From contig NC_134776.1 in the NCBI RefSeq assembly GCF_050436995.1, positions 14,487,001 to 14,551,000 on the forward strand: DNA of 64,000 bases. Direction: 5' to 3'. This stretch comes from Anticarsia gemmatalis. Lineage: Eukaryota > Arthropoda > Insecta > Lepidoptera > Erebidae. Every line of letters starts with the position of its first letter. Position 1 is the stretch's first letter. The notes beneath the pieces are model-generated. The model made no database searches. It was not told where the DNA came from and was given only the letters and a program-made list of their open reading frames with translations. The translations under genes and the position numbers were made by a program. Of the stretch, positions 39,892-52,300 are shown piece by piece.

Positions 39892-40920
39892 CAGGGGCCG
39901 AAACAAGTTCCAAGGTCGAAAATACTGATTTTACTGACCAAAAATTCAAAAATACTGACCAAATACTGACCATTTCAAAACCGTTTTTCGGATGAATAGT
40001 GTGAAATAACAAAAAATACAGTCGAATTGAGAAGTCAAAATCCTTTTTTTGAAGTCGGTTAAGAAGCTTATTTTCGGTTATTGGTCTTCACCATCCCCGG
40101 ATTCCCCATAGTCAACCAGCACCTCGTTTTTATAGTGTTAAAAAGCTTTTTCTACTGTAATTTCTTTAGTAATTGTTATTGTATTACGATGCGCTCATAG
40201 CCAGTTGTGCTCACCGGTCGGTAAACGATCTCTCTGGGTTAAGCAACCGTTTGCGCGGTCATACTATAGATGGGTGACCGCATAGTGGTATTTGAACCGA
40301 GTGTCTCCGTGCACGGAGGGTACGTAAAAAGTCGGTCCCGGACGTTGTCGATTAAGATAAGACTCATTAAGCCATGTCAAAGGCCTTTCAGTCGGCTTGA
40401 ACAACTTTGACACTAGATTGACCACTAACCATACAAAAGATAGATAGATTGTATATATTACAAGTGAGTCGTGCGCATTCATGCAAAATTTACATACTGC
40501 AATGAACACCAAAAACTCTAAAAAACTTTCCGTCTTACGAATTTTCGATCAGGTCACGTGTCCTGACGCGAGTTTAGAAGTTTTTACCCATCCAAAAAAA
40601 AGTGCCGCTAAAGAATTATCACTTTAAAAATACTGATTTCAAAAAAATTTAAAATTTTATTTGCTATTCTATTGAAGTCATGTGATGCTTCAATATATAC
40701 GCAGATCATCTACATAATAAAGAGCATCCAAAGCAGCCCTCTGATATCATCACTGGGCAAATCGAGAATGTAAGATAGGCCAACAGAAAATAAAAACCAA
40801 GAAAAGAAATACTCGGAAAAATACTGACAATACTGACCGATTTTCGAAAAAACTGACTTTTACTGACCAGGTCCGAAAATACTGACTTTTACTGACTTTA
40901 CTGACCAGTTTCGGCCCCTG
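39892..40920. mobile_element. 1.03-kb inverted-repeat DNA element (hAT-like ends) with a nested SINE
   Basis: The ends are CAGGGGCCGAAAC and its exact inverse GTTTCGGCCCCTG (TIR of 13). They are flanked by the direct repeat TCATCA at 39886-39891 and 40921-40926. Both ends are packed with repeats of the TACTGAC type (AAAATACTGACC and similar), seven or more in all, as seen in subterminal regions of non-autonomous hAT-like elements. The usual hAT duplication is 8 bases and only 6 match here, so the superfamily is unsettled. No transposase frame is present. A 5S-like SINE is inserted at about 40191-40460. Confidence 0.82.
40191..40460 (+). repeat. SINE with 5S-rRNA-like head (SINE3-type), longest copy
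   Basis: GGGTTAAGCAACC, GCGCGGTCATACT and GATGGGTGACCGC occur in the order and spacing of the internal promoter of 5S rRNA (box A, intermediate element, box C). Upstream GCTCACCGGTCGG fits the earlier part of 5S. A non-5S body follows (TTTGAACCGAGTGTCTCCGT, AAAGGCC, CGGCTTGAACAACTTTGAC, TTGACCACTAACCATAC) and it ends in short GATA repeats. It is too diverged for a working 5S gene. Partial copies of the same family lie at 9916-10010 and 46708-46880. Confidence 0.8.
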
Positions 40921-41437
40921 TCATCACTGTGCACCAACATCAGTTTCTGTTCTCTTGGCACTATCACTCCAAGTAGGTTGGAATACTGATTCAATGCTTT
41001 TCATCCACTAGAAATACTATTGGACCTGCGTGGCTCCTCTTGCATACCTACACATTAGGAAAAATTAAAGTTGACTTTGGTCCACTATTTAATCCTGCTA
41101 GACAATGATTTTCTAAAAACATATATTTAGACCCACAAAGTTTCACCTTTTAACTTTGGTAATGAACAAAATGCTATATTAACATTCATCTCCCATTTTA
41201 ATTCCTTAGAGGATGATGTTCTAAAAACAAGATCTAAATATAAACTTCTATACTTCTAGCTTCAAAAATTAACTCCAATAAAAACTAGCATCCTCTATTT
41301 TAGACTCCTAAGGAATGATTTTCAAAGAAACACTTAAACCTTCGAATATTTATGCTTCTAGTTTCAAAAATGTTTGAACTCCTATATAAACTTTCATTTT
41401 TTAGATAGATTTACAGTCAGTCGGTCAATCAGCCAGG

Positions 41438-41497
41438 ATGAGTAGTTTGGTATGTAAAGATGACATGACAGATCTATTGGAGTTTGTTTTTAGGAAG
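41438..41497 (+). CDS. Candidate alternative first exon (possibly of RalGPS), unproven
   Basis: An ATG in the context CCAGGATGAG opens 20 codons (start MSSLVCKDDMTDLL) that end exactly at AAG|GTAAGT, an ideal donor, in phase 0. Splicing to the RalGPS exon at 44721 (also phase 0) would give an open joined frame, and prefoldin 1 would then lie in the intron on the other strand. I recognise no homology in the 20 residues. It could be a chance open frame. Confidence 0.25.
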
Positions 41498-41604
41498 GTA
41501 AGTTTTCACAACAAACAAAATGTGATAGGTAAGAAGATTTTATTGAGTTAAATATTGATAATGTTTACGAGCAAAATAATCATGTCAGGCGATTGCAAAT
41601 TATA

Positions 41605-41610
41605 TTTATT
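41605..41610 (-). terminator. Candidate poly(A) signal of prefoldin subunit 1
   Basis: An AATAAA on the minus strand (TTTATT on plus), 177 bases beyond the stop codon. Another lies at 41539-41544. Confidence 0.45.
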
Positions 41611-41786
41611 AGCAAACAGCGGCACAGCTGAACGAACAAGAGAGGAGTGGAAAGTGAATGCCTGAGGTATTTTCAAACGACATTCTTCTCCTCCATCTTT
41701 CATTTTTCTCTTCCCCCGTTTTCTCTTCCCTTGTTGATTCAGACATGAAGAAGAAAGTTAAACGGCATGTACTATAACAACTGCCA

Positions 41787-42176
41787 TTAACCATCAGTTT
41801 TGCCTTCAGATTCTTCTTTCTTCTGTTGCACCATCTCTCTGATGTTGTCTTCACTCTCCTTAAGACTCTTCTCTAAATAAGCCTTATTTTTTGTCAGTTC
41901 CGAAATGCGTTCCGTAAGATTACTTTCTCGATACGAGAGACTCTCTTTTATCTGCTCCAAATCCGTTAAGAGGAACGTTCTGCCAATGGCTTCGTAAGTT
42001 TTTGTGTCAGCTGGTAATAGAAGAAGCTCCCGTCGGGTGACATCAACATGTTGCATAGCCCGCCTCGTCATATCTACTTCCAGATCAATACTCTGAATTT
42101 TTTCACTGGTCTCAACCATTTTGACTTGCAATTCCATAAATGCTTTCCGCAATTCTAAATCCAGTGGTTTAGGCAT
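41787..42176 (-). CDS. PFDN1: Prefoldin subunit 1 (beta-type)
   Basis: One of two beta-class subunits of the hexameric prefoldin co-chaperone, which holds unfolded actin and tubulin and passes them to the CCT chaperonin in the cytosol. The frame is 129 residues in one exon. It matches human PFDN1 along its length: LDLELRKAFMELQVKMVET at the start, YEAIGRTFLL in the central hairpin, and AYLEKSLKESEDNIREMVQQ in the C-terminal helix. The two coiled-coil helices and the hairpin between them are as expected. The ATG at 42176 was chosen because homology begins there. The frame stays open upstream to an ATG at 42260, but that extension is not prefoldin-like. It lies tail-to-tail with the CECR2-like gene and divergent from RalGPS. 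Confidence 0.94.
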   Translation of the reverse strand: MPKPLDLELRKAFMELQVKMVETSEKIQSIDLEVDMTRRAMQHVDVTRRELLLLPADTKTYEAIGRTFLLTDLEQIKESLSYRESNLTERISELTKNKAYLEKSLKESEDNIREMVQQKKEESEGKTDG

Positions 42177-43303
42177 CTTCAGACAATTTATTTTTCGATT
42201 TCTTGAAATGTCTTCAATGCAATGGCGAGATGAGGTTAAAATTTTTAATAGAAATGTCAAAATTAGTCAAATTATGTCAAAGCTTGTTTGCTTTGAAAGC
42301 TAGTCTTTTGAGTCATATGATTACGCAAGTGTGAGTGAATCTTGGTGTATCTGTCTACACCGCCTACATAAACCTAAGAACAATCTAGTAATAATTATAA
42401 TATGAATAGGCAAGGAATACCGTGCGAATAGGGATGAGAGTTAAACATAGAATTAGAATAATGTTATTCTATGTTCTACTCAGTCACTCATAAGTCGTAG
42501 TGAGAAACAAATTTGATATATTATTTAAATAATATATATAGGTACTTAGATGCCTTCGTTAGGCTTTTCGCTCGCTTCAGACTTGAGGTAGGTAGGCACT
42601 TAGGGCCTGGGGCGGCCCAAGCCCTAAGTGCCTACCTACCTAGGGAAGCCTAGTAACATATTTTTGATGTGGCAAGATATCTATGTAGCTAAGTCGTTGA
42701 CAGTGAACCTTTTTCGACCCTTGTAACATTTTATTAAATTTGCAAAAAAAAAATTATTTTTCATCATAGATCTGAAGTGCAAATTTTAATAATTTATTCG
42801 CTCATAAATATTATTAGGAAAAGCAGCAAATGCCATGGTAAGTATCGATATTTCTAATATCCAAATATACAGCTCATAATTTTGTTTGTATGAAGACGGA
42901 AGCAAACATACAATGATTTAAAGGTCAGAGTTACAGTGAATTAAGGGGCGCTAATTTAATTTATTTTATGCTTATGTTTTGCTGAAGTATTCAGTTATAT
43001 TGTTTACTTTATTAGTGATTAATTAGATAGTTTACTAGAACTCCATAGAATAGTACTATAATTAACGACAACCATTAATTAGTGATATAACAGCAATTTG
43101 TTATCATATTAAAATTTGTTTGAGGACAATACACTTCTGTATATAATGTCGGATTTTGATTTTGTACTTACTATGTATTGTAACTGTTGTGAAAACTTTT
43201 ATTCTTGCAGAGTCTATAATACTGTATTGTTGTGTTCATCAACCTAACACATATGTCATGAGTATTTTTTATCACAGTAGGTACCTGCTGTAGTAAGGCC
43301 AAC
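42177..43303. promoter_or_regulatory. Spacer between divergent PFDN1 and RalGPS starts
   Basis: It holds both 5' regions. TTTTTTATCACAG at about 43264-43276 could be the acceptor of a 5'-UTR exon leading into the RalGPS ATG at 43304. Apart from the hairpin at 42587-42640 I see no other feature. Confidence 0.4.
42587..42640. repeat. Perfect 20-bp-arm inverted repeat, GC-rich
   Basis: GGTAGGTAGGCACTTAGGGC (42587-42606), a 14-base spacer, then its exact inverse (42621-42640). It lies in the PFDN1-RalGPS spacer, in a GC-rich island within AT-rich DNA. An outer AGGCTT/AAGCCT pair suggests a longer decayed foldback. Confidence 0.88.
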
Positions 43304-46300
43304 ATGCCGCGGGATATTTTGAGTGATAGTTTAGCTGTCTTGAGGATAGTTGAGGTATAGTTTTTCTTATTTATGTTTATTTCATGTTCATGTTCAGTAC
43401 CCATAATTTATCTTCATTTATTTGCCTGTGCTTGAATAATGTGTTTGCTATATTTCCAATTGTATTCATTGTACATTGTACTTTATTATAATTTACAATG
43501 GTTTTAAGTGCTTACCTTACCCGATTCGATGTTCATACTTCTTAAATGTGAATTTATTATGCCAATAACAAAAATACTAACAATCATAGATGAGCAAACA
43601 ATAGCTGCTTACTATATTACATACTATTCTATCTTGATACAAAAGTATACCAATATGCTGAATATTTTCATAAAATCTATGTGATGATTGAATGACTAAA
43701 GAATTATACGGAATTGTTGTATAAATACAACAATTCAGTGTTAGAATTGATTGTCAAATTAAAAGATTTGATTTTCTAAATAAATTATTCAAATAGAAAC
43801 AAGTATGTATGGGAATGCTTATGTCAGAACATAAATTTATGTTATTTACCTAGTAGTCTTTTCTTGTACATAGAGTTGGTTCAAATGTAACAAAAACCAT
43901 TTCAGTAGTATTGTAATTCATAATACATAACATAATATCATCATATTAATGTCATTGGGCTTACACTTGCGATTTGTTGAACAAAGCAAAATGCAAATAT
44001 TTTATCCACATGCCTATTTAAGTTTTCCAACTTATTCCAGGAATCTAGATTTTTTGTGTATACATATAAATAATTACTTGTGTATGGTTATTCAAACGCT
44101 ACTAACATAAAATAACCGCTATTGGGTATGGTCAAAAACTAATTTATTAATAGAAGAAATGACAGTCACTTTAAAGAGCTTGGCTCTCCAAGGCGTCTAA
44201 TAGTAACAACCCAATTTGAGTAAAAGGCTATAGAGACTTTCTATGAGATATTTGCATGCGGCTTGATTACATTCCCATAACATCATAAGTAATTTGAATA
44301 GAATTTCAAAATTAAAATGTTTTAACTTTAAATAAATCAATCATATAGCCTTCATTAGCAACATTTGGTGTTATACTTGTATATTTGTATAAAAAAGTGT
44401 ACATAAGTTTGCATTATCATTGTAACTACATCACAGTGAAATGATAGTTGCACTTGTTATTGTTTCATTTAGTTCCGTGATAGAATAATTTTAGTTAGTG
44501 GTTCTACAATCTACGTTACAACTGTTTTTTGTCTGATAGATATTGTTGGATGTCTTATAAAGCCTACTAAGTACCTAGTTACCTGTGGGGTATCACATAA
44601 GACATTGAATATAGGTACTTGTGTCTGTATATGTCATTGTGCACTATCAATTCATAGTGTTGCTGTATTCTTATGTAGTTTAGGTAGTTATCTATATTAT
44701 AATTTAGTACTGTATTTCAGCATGAAGATGAAGAGAACTGGCCACTTGAGAACAAACCTCCATGCAAACCAAGCAATAAAAAAGCATCTAACATTCCTTT
44801 GAACAGTCAAAAGACCTTTACTAAAGATGACTGTGCATGTTACTATAATTACGGGTATGATATCAATATTTTGATTAATAAGTGTCAAGTATAATAAGTA
44901 TTAAGTATAATAAGTATTAAGTATAATAGTAACATTTTAGTTCTCTGTTTCAATTCAAACCTAGAAAAATAGTTGAGAATGATAGCCACAGCATAGACAT
45001 ATTATTACTCTGTAGTAGTGTGTTGTAGCTGTAACAATAACTGACAATATCAATAAACATTGCAAGGTTACTGTAGTCTAGAACTATTTGTCTAGTTTAT
45101 TCCAGTAGCAATATTAATGATTCACAGTTTTATTGTATTCAAGTATTGCAATGAAATTGATTGAATTGTATAATGATTTGTTCAATTTACACAGGCATGG
45201 AGAAACTGGGAATGGCAGACAGCATGATCCTGTGTACCAATACAAAACAAGCAGCCTGCCTCCAGCATCCTCAATCAACCAATCATGGGATGATATAGTT
45301 TGCTCAGCACTCCGCATCACTCCTGAAGACATTGCCAATCAACTCACTCTTCTTGATTTACCTTGTTTCAAATCAATCAAGCCTGAGGAATTGACTACAT
45401 GTGGATGGAACAAACTGAATAAATTGACAGTAGCGCCTAATGTTGTGGCGTTCACTAAAAGATTTAACAGAGTAAGTGTGTTTTATAAATCTGGAATGCT
45501 ATTATGGTTCATACACATCGTAATAATTACTAATGAGATTTCCTGCTGTGTTATAATTAACATATTTTTCCAATGGGCAGCTTATTAAATACCAATTCAC
45601 ACAAATTTGTATTGTAATTTATAAAATATGCTAAGTAAGTTTTACTTCAAATGTATGTTGGTCTAGGACTGTATTATAATATTTGGCCTTCACATGATTA
45701 TTATATTCTCAATCTATTTACTTGGCAAATACAAGCTGATTTAGCTGTTTTCTGAGTGGTAAACACATTTTTTTATCATGAGCTGGCCTTTATTTCTTAG
45801 AATTTTTCAATAGTAGCAAACATACCACAAGAAAACAAGATTTGAATATTTTTATCTTTTATAATCTCAAATTGAAATTTTATATTATTGTTTTCAGGTC
45901 AGTTTTTGGACAGTGCAGGAGATATTGAACGGACAGTCACCAAAAGCGCGGGCGGAAATATTGGCGCATTTCATTAAAGTGGGCAAAAAATTGCATGAAC
46001 TCAACAATCTGCATTCACTTTTTGCTGTTATCTCGGCATTGCACAGTGCGAGTATCTATAGGTATGTATATTTATGACATCCAATGAATAATTAAAGATG
46101 ATTATGTATACTGTAGTAATAATTAACTATCATTAACTTATTGTTCATTCAATACAGGCTGACCAAAACATGGGCATGCTTATCTAAAAAGGACAAACAA
46201 CAGTTTGATAAGCTTGCGGAACTGTTTGGAGAGAAGGATAACTGGACTGCACTGAGGGAATATTTAAAATGTATTCCTTTGCCATGCATACCTTATCTTG

Positions 46301-49300
46301 GTGAGTGTTGTTGTGTTTATGATAAATGTGAACTACCAGTAACTGATGACGGTAGTATATAACTTATATACATATAACTTATATTCTTATATGTACTTGA
46401 CTGTCAATATTGATTTTGGGATTGTTGTACGTTTATAATAAGTTGCTGCTTGCAATTTCGCTTGCGTTGCAAGTTTTCAAGAATAAAGCAAAAACCAAGT
46501 ATTATGTTATAGCATTGGCTAGATGAGTGCTTTGTATTCAATTTATTTTTTGGTACGGAGGTAAAGATTATCTCTATGAGCAGATGCGGTAAATAACGCC
46601 ATTTTACAATTTTCATACAAGGCGGCATGAAACGGTGCGGCATGGTAACCAACAATAATGATAGGCAAATCAGATTTATTTATGTAGAAGTTCTACTGTT
46701 TTATAACGGGAAATGGGTAACCGCATAGTGGTATTTGAACTGGGCGTCTCCGTGCTTCGGAAGACACGTAACTAGTCTATCCCTCTTGCTGTCTATTATT
46801 ATAACAATCGTTAAGCCACGTCTACTGTCGGGCGGCTTGAATAACTACACTAATTTGACCACTAACCATACAGTAAGAAAGAAGACCAGCCACTGCCTAT
46901 AACTTTTTGGTTGCATTTATACTAATATTATAAAGCTGAAGAGTTTGTTTATTTGAACGCGCTAATCTAATGAAAATACTGGTGCGAATTGAAGGATTCT
47001 TTTACTATTGGATAGCCTATTTATTGAGGAAGGCTATAGGCTATATATCATCACGCTACGACCAATAGGATCAGAATACCAGTAAAGAATGTGACAAAAA
47101 TCTGGAAAATTATGACCCATTCTCTCTTATGTGAACGTAAGTGAAGTTGCGCCGGTCAGGTAGTAAATTATATGAGACAACACATCAATGATAATCTGGA
47201 AAAGTATATTGACACTGCCTGCATTTGTTGAGGTTCTTTTACAATGTTTTGATGGTAACGAGGCATAAAGACGAGTGGACACATGACTGAGTGAAAGGGG
47301 CGGGCCGGCCAGACGATCCTTTGTTTACGGAACTGTAATGAATCAATGGCTGTGTAGTGTCGTGTGCATAACGTTCTCGGTAGGCTCGATGCAGCTAACA
47401 TAATGCCTCTACTGAGCCGTAAACCAGAGCCTCTAAGGCGTACTTGTAATACTATCGGTTGCAATTCTCTAGGTGTAAGCTTTAACTAGTGTATTCGAGA
47501 GTATTGATACACCTTAGCAGCTATTGGTTTATGTAAAGGCAATGGAAATTATAGTTTAACCCTCTTATTCATAAAAATATATGAAGTTATGAAAGGCTTA
47601 TAAAGAGTTTTCTTTCACTCCTTAGTGAAATGAAAGAGAGAAAACATATTATAGTAGTTTTTTTGACTAAAATAGGTTTATAGTGTGTTTATGAATAAGA
47701 GGGTAACAATCTATCAATGTCGAGTTGTCTAGATGTTCTTGTGTATAGTCGCTCTGTTTACTTTGTTGTCGTTTATAAAGGTGGTTGGTTAGGCAATCTA
47801 TGTTCCTAGTAGTATTACACTCAACTGCTCTGAACTATTACAGAGTATTTTTACTTAATCGTCTCAATGTTACAATTCTGGCCGCTGCTTTGGCGCGGTC
47901 GATAGTGTGACTGTTGAACTCTATGTTTTGGGGTTCGATTCCTAGGGTCGGGCGAAGTTATGCTCGTCCTTCTGGCGGGTGAGTCCCACATAACCCTGCA
48001 CTCCACCCTGAGTGCAGGTTACTGCAGGTGTATGCTTGATGCATTAGCCAAGTAAAAAAAGAGAGTCGGGAAAGTACTATTGTTTATTTTTTTTCTAATT
48101 GATCATGGAATATTTCTTGCCCGTGTATATGGCAATAGGCTCGCCCCCAACTACAGGGGATTAACATCTTTAATGGCGTGATTTGGTTATATTTCATGCG
48201 GCTCTGCCTGCATTTTCGGGTATAACGGATATATAATATATACTTAACTTATGTTTGTTCAACAGGTATTTTCTTGACGGACCTGGTGTACATAGACATA
48301 GCACACCCCGCGGGCTCTCCCCACCGTATCGCGAAGATGGCCGTGGTCCTGAAAGCGCTGGAGAAGTACCAAACGTCTGAATACGACATCGCTCCGCTGC
48401 CCCACGTGGCCGACTATCTGAACAGTGTGCGGTACATCGAGGAGCTGCAGAAGTTTCTCGTAGAAGATCATTATAAGTTAGTATTGATTACGTTTTACTT
48501 TTTAAGGATTCCGTATCCAAAGGGTAAAAGCGCAACCCGATTACTAAGCATCCACTGTCTGTCTATCCGTCTGTCACCAGGCGGTATCCCTTAATGCTAT
48601 GGAGCTAATATTTTCTCAAATTATGAATTATGAGTTCCCCATAATCTAATAAACGTGTATTTCGTTTCTTTGGTAAAGAACTCTTCGTGTGCGAGTCCAA
48701 CTCGCACTTGGCAGGTTTTTTATACCATCAGTACAGTCTCCATATAGTTAACGTGCTGCTTAGAAGCAGTGAATAGAGCAATAGTAAAATAAATAGATAA
48801 ACAAACGTGATAACACTGATTACACATTCAAGTAGCACGTCTTTGGTTTCCTATTACTTCATTACACATTCCTATTAAAGAGCGATGTAAAGAGATTCCC
48901 TTACGATAAAGAAACAAACCAATATGATACTGAAATTATGTAGTGGAGCAAATTTTAACGCTTTTATCATAAGTTTATCTACACTAATCTACAGTTTATT
49001 AAACTGCTTTCTAACACAGGTTGGGATTACGCAGAGTACAAGAAAAAGTGTGGTGTCGACCAAAACAATACAGGACAATATTTCATTCAAACCACTTTTC
49101 TACTTTTTATACTTATCCTTTCAATTTAGTTCTATCATGACCTCTATGCTATCTTCACTCTTTGATGCTTACAAACTTTACATTTCTATGTAATAACATG
49201 CAAAATTTTTTTAGGCTGTCATTAAAACTGGAACCTCCATCGCCAGTTGGAAGTTGCACAGGATCCAAAGAGTCAGTTAAGGAAGTGATAACTCAGATTG

Positions 49301-52300
49301 CATCTAACACGTCGAGTATCTCGCCGTCCCACAAGCTGGGCTCCGGCTCGCTTCGTCTGCAGGGAACATGCCATCAAGGCAAGTTCATACCCACTCACCG
49401 AAAATGCCGCTCGCTCGGATCCAAGTAAGTAATACACTCTTGTAACACCAGTTTGTGTCGTCTGATATCTCATAATTCCAGATTAACACTCATGCTACCA
49501 AGTAGAGAACTGTTTTTAACTTATCATTACTGAAACATTTATGCGTCGTCACTCAACTGTCAATTATTCCATTTCGGTGATTCAATTTCGAGGAATTTTC
49601 TATTGTATAAATTTTTCAGTAATCATTTTCATTTCTAATAATTACTTTCTACACTTTCAATTCATTATTTCTGATTTACATGTTTTACGAAAATTCTCCC
49701 GGATCAATATACCATTGGCACAAAATTATGTAAAACACAAAATTATAAGGCGACGGACAACTAAATTCCTGAGACATAATCATGTTTTTCTATAAATCTT
49801 TAATTATGTACAATGTATTTTTCTTCCTGCGATCGGTACATAGGTTTCGTAGTGCGAGCTTGCCAAGAAATTTTCACAAGGTCAATTTTGGTATGGGGTG
49901 AGTCTTTTCCTAGTTAATGGACACGAAGGCTTGCGTTGTAATGTTATGTAGACAACGATTGTACCTATATGATATTTATATTTTATTACAATGAGTGTAG
50001 AAATAACCAGTAATTTAATTAAGCGCATGTTTTATGTTCGTATTTTCTTGTGTTTGTCTAGCTCAAAGTCCGACATCGGGCGTTAAAAATTAAAAGGATT
50101 ATTTTATTTTTTATTCAGTTTATATTAAACGTATGTTACATATTAAAGAAAGTTACGCGCAGAGTTAAACTGATATAATTATCGATATTTGGAATAATAA
50201 TTGCAAGAGTACGTAAATGTTTGAACCAATTACTTGGGCGGTGTATCAGAGCCCAACTTCTGTGTGAAAGACAACATTTGTCTAACCTGTGCTCACGTTT
50301 GTTCGGAGTGCTGCTGTGTGTTCATGTGATTTACTCTAAAGAGAAGTTGCCAGTGTTTATTTGAGATATTATTTTATCATTATGACTATCAATTAGTACC
50401 TATACAGATTTTAAAAGGAAATGATTAAATTGTAAATGTTATATCGATGTTTTATCAAAAGCATTTATGTTTTTTACAACTTTTGAATTCCAAGTATCTA
50501 TAATGTATCTATTATAATACCATTAAGTAATATGTCCTAAGTTTAATGACGAGTTAAAATGTTTTTTTTTTAATAAATAAATCAGTTTTTGGTATCTGTA
50601 GTAAATCGAGCTGATAGACAGTGACTAGGATAGGTCATAGGATAGGTGCCATAAGCACATAGAAAAAGCACTGATTAAGAATAAATGTATAGGAACAATT
50701 ACGTCGTTTTATACAGTGTGGAATCATTAAGAATCGACACGCTTCCTTATGATATCGATATTTTGATGCCTGTTCAATTAAGGTTTCAAAATTATTGTCT
50801 TTCGCCAATCCATTTGATGTGGTATTTATGACAAACATAGTTACTTTTAAATAGTATAAAGTTGCTCTGTAAAGCAGTTTTAAGAACTACAGACAAAGCA
50901 ATTCAAAGAATCTTTGCTTTCCCTATAAATAATAAATCCTTATAATTTAAATACCTACGTATAACGATTTATTACGTTTGTCTTTAAATATCTACCGTCG
51001 ACCCTTAAATGATGACACTGTATTAAAACGAATAGTTCTAGAACTATAGAGAACTGTGCATTAAGATTAGGTTACATAGATTTAGTATTGCACTCGTCAC
51101 TTCGGTTTTGAGACTAACATATTCACAAGAGAGCATCTTGGGCACTATTCTAATTGGATATGAAAGGAATGAACTAAACGGACCTGCAAAGTTACAGACG
51201 TAAACGCCACAAGTTTTGGATAAAACGCACGCTAAACTGATCTTTAATAACTTATTATTAAGAATCTAGTTTTACAACTTCAGATACCTTTATTTAAGAA
51301 GTCATTTTGACGTTTGATATGGTATAACATGTTATGTTTTATTAGTAGAGATATCGGCAACGGAACGGCCTTAATACACACTTGTTGTACGGAATGTGAT
51401 TTTTTGAAACAATTATTTATTTAGGTGTAACTAACTGTTAACTATGTTTTGTGAAAATAGGAATATCTATGTATCTAAATAAATATATGTGTGCGCACAT
51501 TACTTCTGATCAACTAAATGAAACTGGATAATAGATAATTTAAATATGCTTGTAACTATCGGGACAAGGTTTTTATGGGATCGATAGGACCAAAATTACC
51601 ACGGGAATGGTGTCAACGGCATAAAACTGTACTATACGCGGACGAAGTCGGGCTAGTCCGCTAGTCTATATAAGTAAAAATGAATCACTAAAATGTATAT
51701 GTACGCCCATAACTTTTGAACAACTAAACTAAATTGGATAAATTCTTCTTTTAATATGTTTGTAACTGTTGGGGTAAGGTCTTATATGGGACCAAAATTG
51801 CCACGGGAATGGGATCAACGGGATAAAATTGTACTACACCCGGACGAAATCAGGCTAGTTAGCTAGTTATCAAAAATGAATATTTAGGTATAATATATGG
51901 TTTGTAAAAAATACAAGACGAATTAGCTATCCTGCACGTTGTTAGGTATATGAATGTTTTATTCTCCGAACACATGACTTGTGTTCAGAGAATAAAACAT
52001 CTGATTTTATAATAAAATGTATATTTTCAACCTAATGTATTAGTGTCGTTTTCGACGACAAATCTGACTATAAGATATTTTTCTGTACAAAATTACGCTT
52101 ATATTACAAAGGTACTTAGTTTCCATGTGACGGGAAACGCTGCAATCATAATGACTATTAATATTAAAAAAGTATATAACCATAGCAAAAACGAAACATG
52201 CAGTTTGTTTTCACATTAAAAAGGAAAAAAGAAGCTTAATCATAGCTTCCAAGAAAACAAAACGAATATACCGAAGGTTCAATCTCTCTATATAAATAAA

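Larger units (their letters stand above)
46301..48265 (+). other. RalGPS intron, 2.0 kb, repeat-rich
   Basis: It contains a truncated 5S-like SINE, a lepidopteran interspersed repeat and a tRNA-like SINE, listed separately. No host gene is seen. Confidence 0.6.

Noticed and set aside
40201..40300. A 5S rRNA gene
   Set aside because: The box A/IE/box C order is present, but the sequence is diverged from 5S and runs into a body shared with other copies, without a 5S end or T-run terminator. It is better read as a SINE.
42177..42260. An N-terminal extension of prefoldin 1 from the ATG at 42260
   Set aside because: The frame is open, but prefoldin homology starts exactly at the MPKPLDLEL ATG (42176), and an extension would be unlike any family member I know.
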